A stretch of 10,089 nucleotides of DNA, from positions 1 through 10,089 of the forward strand of contig JBEBSR010000071.1 in the NCBI GenBank assembly GCA_040394195.1, written 5' to 3'. Source of the stretch: Wohlfahrtiimonas larvae_A (GTDB lineage: Bacteria; Pseudomonadota; Gammaproteobacteria; Cardiobacteriales; Wohlfahrtiimonadaceae). The notes beneath the pieces were generated by a model. That model worked only from the letters and a program-made list of their open reading frames with translations. It ran no database searches and was not told the origin of the DNA. This document shows, piece by piece, positions 6,075-10,089 of the stretch. Within the stretch, counting starts at the first letter, position 1. Every line of letters begins with the position of its first letter. The position numbers and the translations under genes were made by a program.

Positions 6075-7481
6075 TTAATCATTTTGAATAGGTTTGAAAT
6101 TGGTGAGTTCATTGTCGCCTTGCATTTGATGAGGTTTCACCCACAAATAATAACAAGTTAATAATAAGACTAACCAAATACCGCCTGCATACAACGCTTT
6201 TCTCGCAGGTTCGTAATAACCTAAAATGCCAATCACAAAGATCATAAAAGCGATCGCAAAAGCAGGACCAACTGGCCAAAATGGCACTGGGAATTTTAAT
6301 TGGCTGATCTCTTCTTTTGATAGTTTTTTACGCATTGCCACTTGTGAAATCAGCACAGTTAACCAAACCCAAACAGTTGCAAATGTTGCCATAGCAGCAA
6401 TGACGAAGAATAAGCCTTTAGGGAAAAGGTAGTTTAAAACAACACCTAAAATCATGACAAAGAACATGACAAGAATTGGATAAATTGGCACGCCGCTTGA
6501 TGATAACTTGCTGAATGATTTAGGCGCATGGCCTTGTTCTGCTAAACCATACATCATTCTACCTGCGCCAAAGATATCGCTGTTAATGGCAGAAACAGCG
6601 GCTGTGATTACTACAAAGTTTAATAAATGTGCGGCAGACTCAATGCCTAAACTGCTGAAAATTGTCACAAATGGGCTAGCGCCTAAGCCAATCTGATTCC
6701 AAGGGAATAATGCCATCAATACCATCAATGCTAAGAAGTAAAAGAGCAATATTTGAACAGGCACAACATTGATGGACATTGGTAAAGTTTTTTCAGGGTT
6801 TTCAGCTTCTAATGCTGTTAAGCCTAATGTTTCAATGCCACCAAATGAGAAAACAACAACGCTGAGCGCAATGATGATGCCATAAATGCCATTCGGTGCA
6901 AAACCACCATGAGACCATAAATTACTAATAGCAGGTGCTGAGTTTAATGAAGAGCTTGTATCCATACCTGATAATAAAATATAACCACCAGCAAAGATCA
7001 TTGCAACGATTGCTAATACTTTTAATAGAGATAACCAAAAGCCTAATTCACCAAATAATTTTACAGAGCAAAGGTTAATGCCACATAAAACTAATGTAAT
7101 GCCAAGTGCCCAAATCCATGGTGCAACTTCAGGGTACCAAAAGCCCATGTAGATGGCGAAAGCAGTCACATCGGCAATGCAAACCAATGCCATTTCAAAA
7201 ACGTATGTCCAACCTGTAAAAAATCCTGCCAGTGGTCCTAAATATTTTGTTGCGTAAGCACCAAATGCGCCTGGCATTGGGCTGTGCATGATCATTTCAC
7301 CTAAAGCGCGCATTACCATGAATACAGCAATACCTGATAATAAATAAGCAATCAATACAGCAGGGCCAGCCATTTGAATGGCATTGGCAGAACCATAGAA
7401 TAAGCCTGTTCCAACAGCGGAGCCTAAACCGATGAATAAAACATGGCGCGGAGTTAAGCCTCTCTTTAGTTGAGTTGCCAT
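6075..7481 (-). CDS. hutT: HutT/ProY-like histidine (or proline) permease, APC superfamily
   Basis: This inner-membrane protein of 468 residues has about 12 hydrophobic segments and belongs to the amino-acid transporter (AAT) group of the APC superfamily. After LKRGLTPRHVLFIGLGSAVG it continues TGLFYGSANAIQMAGPAV, then MRALGEMIMHSPMPGAFGAYA and GWTYVFEMALVCIADVTAF, all closely resembling Pseudomonas HutT and enterobacterial ProY. It would import histidine with protons. I chose ATG 7481 because GGAGG lies nine bases upstream; an in-frame TTG at 7508 would place that ribosome-binding site inside the gene. It sits between hutH and hutD, which supports histidine as substrate over proline, but specificity cannot be read from sequence. 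A terminator-like hairpin and a second small hairpin precede it, so its expression may be separately controlled from hutH. Confidence 0.88.
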   Translation of the reverse strand: MATQLKRGLTPRHVLFIGLGSAVGTGLFYGSANAIQMAGPAVLIAYLLSGIAVFMVMRALGEMIMHSPMPGAFGAYATKYLGPLAGFFTGWTYVFEMALVCIADVTAFAIYMGFWYPEVAPWIWALGITLVLCGINLCSVKLFGELGFWLSLLKVLAIVAMIFAGGYILLSGMDTSSSLNSAPAISNLWSHGGFAPNGIYGIIIALSVVVFSFGGIETLGLTALEAENPEKTLPMSINVVPVQILLFYFLALMVLMALFPWNQIGLGASPFVTIFSSLGIESAAHLLNFVVITAAVSAINSDIFGAGRMMYGLAEQGHAPKSFSKLSSSGVPIYPILVMFFVMILGVVLNYLFPKGLFFVIAAMATFATVWVWLTVLISQVAMRKKLSKEEISQLKFPVPFWPVGPAFAIAFMIFVIGILGYYEPARKALYAGGIWLVLLLTCYYLWVKPHQMQGDNELTNFKPIQND

Positions 7482-7502
7482 TAATGAAATCCTCCAATGG
7501 AT

Positions 7503-7522
7503 GTGCAAGATATTTTTTGCAC
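7503..7522. repeat. Short inverted repeat in the hutT leader
   Basis: GTGCAA (7503-7508) and TTGCAC (7517-7522) form a 6-bp dyad with an eight-base AT-rich centre, beginning a few bases upstream of the hutT GGAGG. It could be an operator or a leader hairpin. It does not match a regulator site I can name, and short dyads like this can occur by chance. Confidence 0.4.
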
Positions 7523-7523
7523 G

Positions 7524-7564
7524 AAAAAATTTGTTAAGCCTAACACACGGTATTGTTAGGCTTA
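7524..7564 (-). terminator. Intrinsic terminator or attenuator between hutH and hutT
   Basis: On the minus strand an 11-bp perfect stem (TAAGCCTAACA, loop ATACCGTG, TGTTAGGCTTA; 7564-7535) is followed after five bases by six T (7529-7524). It starts 36 bases after the hutH stop. The gap between stem and T-run is longer than in the strongest terminators, so partial read-through into hutT is plausible, which would lower the permease level relative to HutH. Confidence 0.72.
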
Positions 7565-7599
7565 TATTTATAATAAGAATTTGCTAATAATTTATGCGA

Positions 7600-9138
7600 T
7601 TAGCTTAAAGAGAAGCCGAGAGCTTTCTCTACATTGTCCACAAGATTTGTTTCTAACAAATCTGCTGATTTGTGGATGTCAGGATAGATCACGCGATCTT
7701 CCGTCAAAGTTGGGATTTGTGAACGAATGGTATCGTACGCAGCTTTTGTGCCTGTGCCCAAAGCTTTACCCGCATCTTTCTTGTTTAAATCTACTGCTTG
7801 GCTTGCAAGCATCAATTCCATGCCCACAACTGCTTTAGCATTTTTGTAGATGCTCTGTGCTTTACGTGCAGCAATTGTGCCCATGCTCACGTGATCTTCT
7901 TGGTTTGCTGATGATGGAATAGAATCCACGCTCGCAGGATGTGCCAAGACTTTGTTTTCAGAAACTAAAGATGCAGCTGCGTATTGCACGATCATAAAGC
8001 CAGAGTGCAAGCCACCTTGTTCTGTTAAGAAAGCAGGTAAACCATTATTTAAAGCAGGGTTTACTAAGCGTTCAATACGGCGTTCACTTACGTTAGCTAA
8101 TTCAGCCAATGCAATGCCTAAGAAGTCAAATGCCAATGCCATTGGTTGACCATGGAAATGGCCGCCAGAAATGCCCATTTTCTTATCCACTAGGATGATT
8201 GGGTTATCTGTCACTGAGTTGATTTCAATGTCCACTTTACGGCGAACATATTCAATAGCATCATGGCTTGCGCCGTGAATTTGCGGTGCGCAGCGTAATA
8301 CGTAAGCATCTTGTACACGAATGTCGCCTTGATGTGTTGTGCGTTCGCTGTTAGCCAATAAAGATAACAAGTTTTGTGCTGAAGCACCTTGCCCTGGATG
8401 TGGACGAAGCGCATGCAATTCAGGAATGAACGGATCTGTGATGCCATTCAATGCTTCCATTGTTAAAGCAACAGCTATATCACTTGCTTTCAATAATTTG
8501 ATGGCATCATAACAAGTCAATGCACCCACAGCTGTCATTGCTTGTGTGCCATTGATAAGCGCTAAACCTTCTTTCGATGTCAACTCAATGATAGGAATGC
8601 CAGCTTTTGCCATAGCTTCTTTACCTGGTAAAATTTCACCTTGGTATTCTGCTTCACCTTCGCCGATCATTGGTAAAACCATGTGTGCTAAAGGAACTAA
8701 GTCACCACTCGCGCCTAATGAGCCTTTTTCAAAAATCTTTGGATGAACACCTTTATTCAACATGTTCATTAAAGTTTCGATTGTGCTCAAGCGAATGCCT
8801 GAATATCCTTTTGCCAAGTTGTTGATGCGAAGCAGCATCATTGCGCGCACGGCATCTGTTGGCAAATAATCACCTACGCCACATGAATGGCTGATGATTA
8901 AGTTGCGTTGTAGATCTTTGGCTTGATCTTTTGAAATGTGAACATTACTGAAATTGCCGAAACCCGTTGTGATACCGTAAACGATTTCACCAGATTCAAC
9001 CAATTCATCAACGTATTGACGAGAAATATCAACACTTTTCATGGATTCAGCGGTTAATTCAACTGTTGCTCCTAAACGAGCAACTTCTACAACGTTATCA
9101 AGCGTTAAGCTATTTCCGTCAATTTTAATTACAGTCAT
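7600..9138 (-). CDS. hutH: Histidine ammonia-lyase (histidase)
   Basis: HutH removes ammonia from L-histidine to give urocanate, the first step of histidine breakdown, in the cytoplasm. The 512-residue product is full length. GSLGASGDLVPLAH contains the Ala143-Ser144-Gly145 triad that cyclises into the MIO electrophile. The other active-site residues known from the Pseudomonas enzyme are in place: Y54 (VYGITTGFG), H84 (ISHSCG), N196 (LINGTQ) and E414 (SANQEDHVSMG). The ATG at 9138 follows AGAGGATCAATT, a good ribosome-binding site, and the protein aligns from its first residues. The gene lies 68 bases after hutG on the same strand and is probably co-transcribed with it; a terminator-like hairpin follows. 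Phenylalanine or tyrosine ammonia-lyases share the fold, but the hut context and sequence make histidase almost certain. Confidence 0.98.
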   Translation of the reverse strand: MTVIKIDGNSLTLDNVVEVARLGATVELTAESMKSVDISRQYVDELVESGEIVYGITTGFGNFSNVHISKDQAKDLQRNLIISHSCGVGDYLPTDAVRAMMLLRINNLAKGYSGIRLSTIETLMNMLNKGVHPKIFEKGSLGASGDLVPLAHMVLPMIGEGEAEYQGEILPGKEAMAKAGIPIIELTSKEGLALINGTQAMTAVGALTCYDAIKLLKASDIAVALTMEALNGITDPFIPELHALRPHPGQGASAQNLLSLLANSERTTHQGDIRVQDAYVLRCAPQIHGASHDAIEYVRRKVDIEINSVTDNPIILVDKKMGISGGHFHGQPMALAFDFLGIALAELANVSERRIERLVNPALNNGLPAFLTEQGGLHSGFMIVQYAAASLVSENKVLAHPASVDSIPSSANQEDHVSMGTIAARKAQSIYKNAKAVVGMELMLASQAVDLNKKDAGKALGTGTKAAYDTIRSQIPTLTEDRVIYPDIHKSADLLETNLVDNVEKALGFSLS

Positions 9139-9206
9139 AATTGATCCTCTACTTTACGTAACTGTGTGTAAGGTGATGTTTATAATATTTTGAGCTGGTT
9201 GTTATT
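9139..9206 (-). other. hutG-hutH intergenic spacer
   Basis: This 68-base spacer holds the hutH ribosome-binding site (AGAGGA, ending about six bases before the ATG) and an AT-rich TATTATAAA segment near 9180-9188 that could be a -10 box, though I find no convincing -35 for it. A loose CTTAC/GTAAAG dyad lies at about 9153-9172. No terminator-like hairpin with a T-run is present, which fits read-through from hutG into hutH. Confidence 0.4.
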
Positions 9207-10089
9207 TTAGTTATTTGCCCAGCTATTGTAGATATGCCATGCAATGCGAGCAGCTGTTTTAGCGCATAACATGTCACGATCTAAACTCGGGTTGTATTCA
9301 ACCAAGTCAACAGCTTTCAATTTATTGGAGCTGATGATGGTTTCTGCCAATGATAGATAAATTTGTGTACGAACACCTAAAGTGCTTGGCGCAGATACTG
9401 CAAACATTTCAGCAAAAGGTAGGGCATCGAGATCAATCGTCAAATACACAACATCTAAGTCTGCTAAAAATGCATTCACTTGATTGTTGAGATTTGCAAT
9501 ATTGCCTTCAGTGCATTCAGTATCCCAAATGATTTTAACGTTTAACTCATTGGCAGTATCTAGCAATGCTTTTGTGTTAGAAGCACGGCTCACACCAATG
9601 CACAAATAGTTAAATGGGCGATTGCTGTTTTGGCACTCTTCTGCCAATTGTTTGAATGGTGTGCCTGATGATGCTGTTGCTGCTTTACGAACATCTAAGT
9701 GCGCATCAAAATTGATGATACCAATGCGAGCATCGGGATAAGCATCATACAAACCTTTTGCGTGTGCATAAGCAGTTTCATGACCGCCACCGAACACTAA
9801 AGTTGGTAAACCATTTTGATGGCAAGCTGTGATGTGTTCTGCAAATGCAGTTTGTACAGCAGGTAAAGAATCGCCTTGGAAAATCACGTTGCCTAAATCC
9901 ACTAAAGGTTTAGATGCTTCATGATCAGCAAAGTTCGCCATGCCTTGACGAATGATATTCGGTGCAGTTGCAGCGCCTACTCGACCTTTATTCAACTCAA
10001 CGCCTTTATCACACATGAACCCCATTAATGCAATGTGATTAGGATATTGTTCAGGTGCAAAAACAGATGCTTTTTGAATGGTTTGGAAA
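9207..10089 (-). CDS. hutG: Formimidoylglutamase, arginase family (5' end cut by window edge)
   Basis: This enzyme hydrolyses N-formimino-L-glutamate to glutamate and formamide, the last step of the four-step histidine pathway. The frame stays open to the right edge (293 codons visible), so the methionine at 10025 is internal and perhaps 15-25 residues are missing. The motif GFMCDKGVELNKGRVGAATAP is typical of formimidoylglutamases. The binuclear manganese ligands of the arginase/ureohydrolase family are all visible, numbered from that methionine: H82 (FGGGHE), D107, H109 and D111 (NFDAHLD), and D198 and D200 (TIDLDALP). E243 in VDLVEYNP is the late conserved acid. Agmatinase and arginase are the alternatives, but the N-terminal motif and the adjacent hutH argue for HutG. 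This is the arginase-type HutG, not the unrelated N-formylglutamate deformylase given the same symbol in Pseudomonas. Confidence 0.93.
   Translation of the reverse strand, partial: FQTIQKASVFAPEQYPNHIALMGFMCDKGVELNKGRVGAATAPNIIRQGMANFADHEASKPLVDLGNVIFQGDSLPAVQTAFAEHITACHQNGLPTLVFGGGHETAYAHAKGLYDAYPDARIGIINFDAHLDVRKAATASSGTPFKQLAEECQNSNRPFNYLCIGVSRASNTKALLDTANELNVKIIWDTECTEGNIANLNNQVNAFLADLDVVYLTIDLDALPFAEMFAVSAPSTLGVRTQIYLSLAETIISSNKLKAVDLVEYNPSLDRDMLCAKTAARIAWHIYNSWANN

Noticed and set aside
6075..7508. Permease start at the TTG at 7508
   Set aside because: The strong GGAGG at 7491-7495 would fall inside the gene, and the ATG at 7481 downstream of it matches where the permease family begins.
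7581..7838. 85-codon plus-strand ORF opposite the end of hutH
   Set aside because: It lies antisense to a full-length conserved gene, shows no recognisable domain and its composition is that of a shadow frame. The same applies to the other short frames opposite spdH, hutT and hutH.
9139..9206. HutC operator upstream of hutH
   Set aside because: I found no TGTATATACA-like palindrome in the spacer, and a regulator site is more likely upstream of the first hut gene outside the window.
9207..10025. A complete 272-residue HutG starting at 10025
   Set aside because: The frame continues without a stop to the right edge and HutG proteins are usually over 300 residues, so the start lies outside the window.
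1..10089. CRISPR array, tRNA, insertion sequence, phage or defence genes
   Set aside because: No regularly spaced repeats, cloverleaf-like sequence, transposase motifs or defence domains were seen; every long frame is accounted for by a recognised metabolic or regulatory gene.

Overview
The window comes from an AT-rich bacterial chromosome (my estimate is roughly 40% GC). It looks like a gammaproteobacterium: it has a HexR-type sugar-metabolism regulator, a Pseudomonas-like spermidine dehydrogenase, and a histidine-utilisation (hut) gene set that includes the proteobacterial gene hutD. I cannot name the genus from sequence alone. The region is gene-dense, with no insertion sequence, phage gene, CRISPR array, tRNA or rRNA that I can see, and no gene-free stretch longer than about 165 bases.

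Left part, plus strand (1-4727). The window opens inside a HexR/RpiR-family regulator; only its sugar-phosphate-binding SIS domain is present. It overlaps truA (tRNA pseudouridine synthase) by one base. A strong intrinsic terminator closes truA. After a short regulatory-looking gap comes a tight two-gene unit. The first gene encodes a Tat-exported flavoprotein of the spermidine dehydrogenase (SpdH) family. The second encodes a membrane-anchored cytochrome c with three haem-binding motifs. Together they look like a periplasmic dehydrogenase that passes electrons from an amine, probably a polyamine, to the respiratory chain. A perfect 15-bp hairpin with a GAAA loop follows and probably terminates transcription from both sides.

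Right part, minus strand (4833 to the right edge). In transcription order the genes are hutG (start beyond the window), hutH, a HutT/ProY-like amino-acid permease, hutD and a yceI-family periplasmic protein. HutT would import histidine, HutH deaminates it to urocanate, and HutG performs the last step of the four-step pathway (formiminoglutamate to glutamate and formamide). HutD is a HutD/Ves-family protein thought to modulate hut expression. hutU, hutI and hutC are not in the window. The cluster is probably several transcription units: an intrinsic terminator or attenuator lies between hutH and hutT, and a good candidate sigma-70 promoter with an operator-like dyad lies in front of hutD. yceI overlaps hutD by four bases (ATGA) and is probably translationally coupled to it.

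Most of the window is recognisable metabolism. The points most worth a second look are the SpdH/tri-haem cytochrome pair, the cytochrome's lysine-rich tail, the dyad at the hutD promoter, the coupling of a yceI gene to hutD, and a hairpin that could mask the spdH ribosome-binding site.
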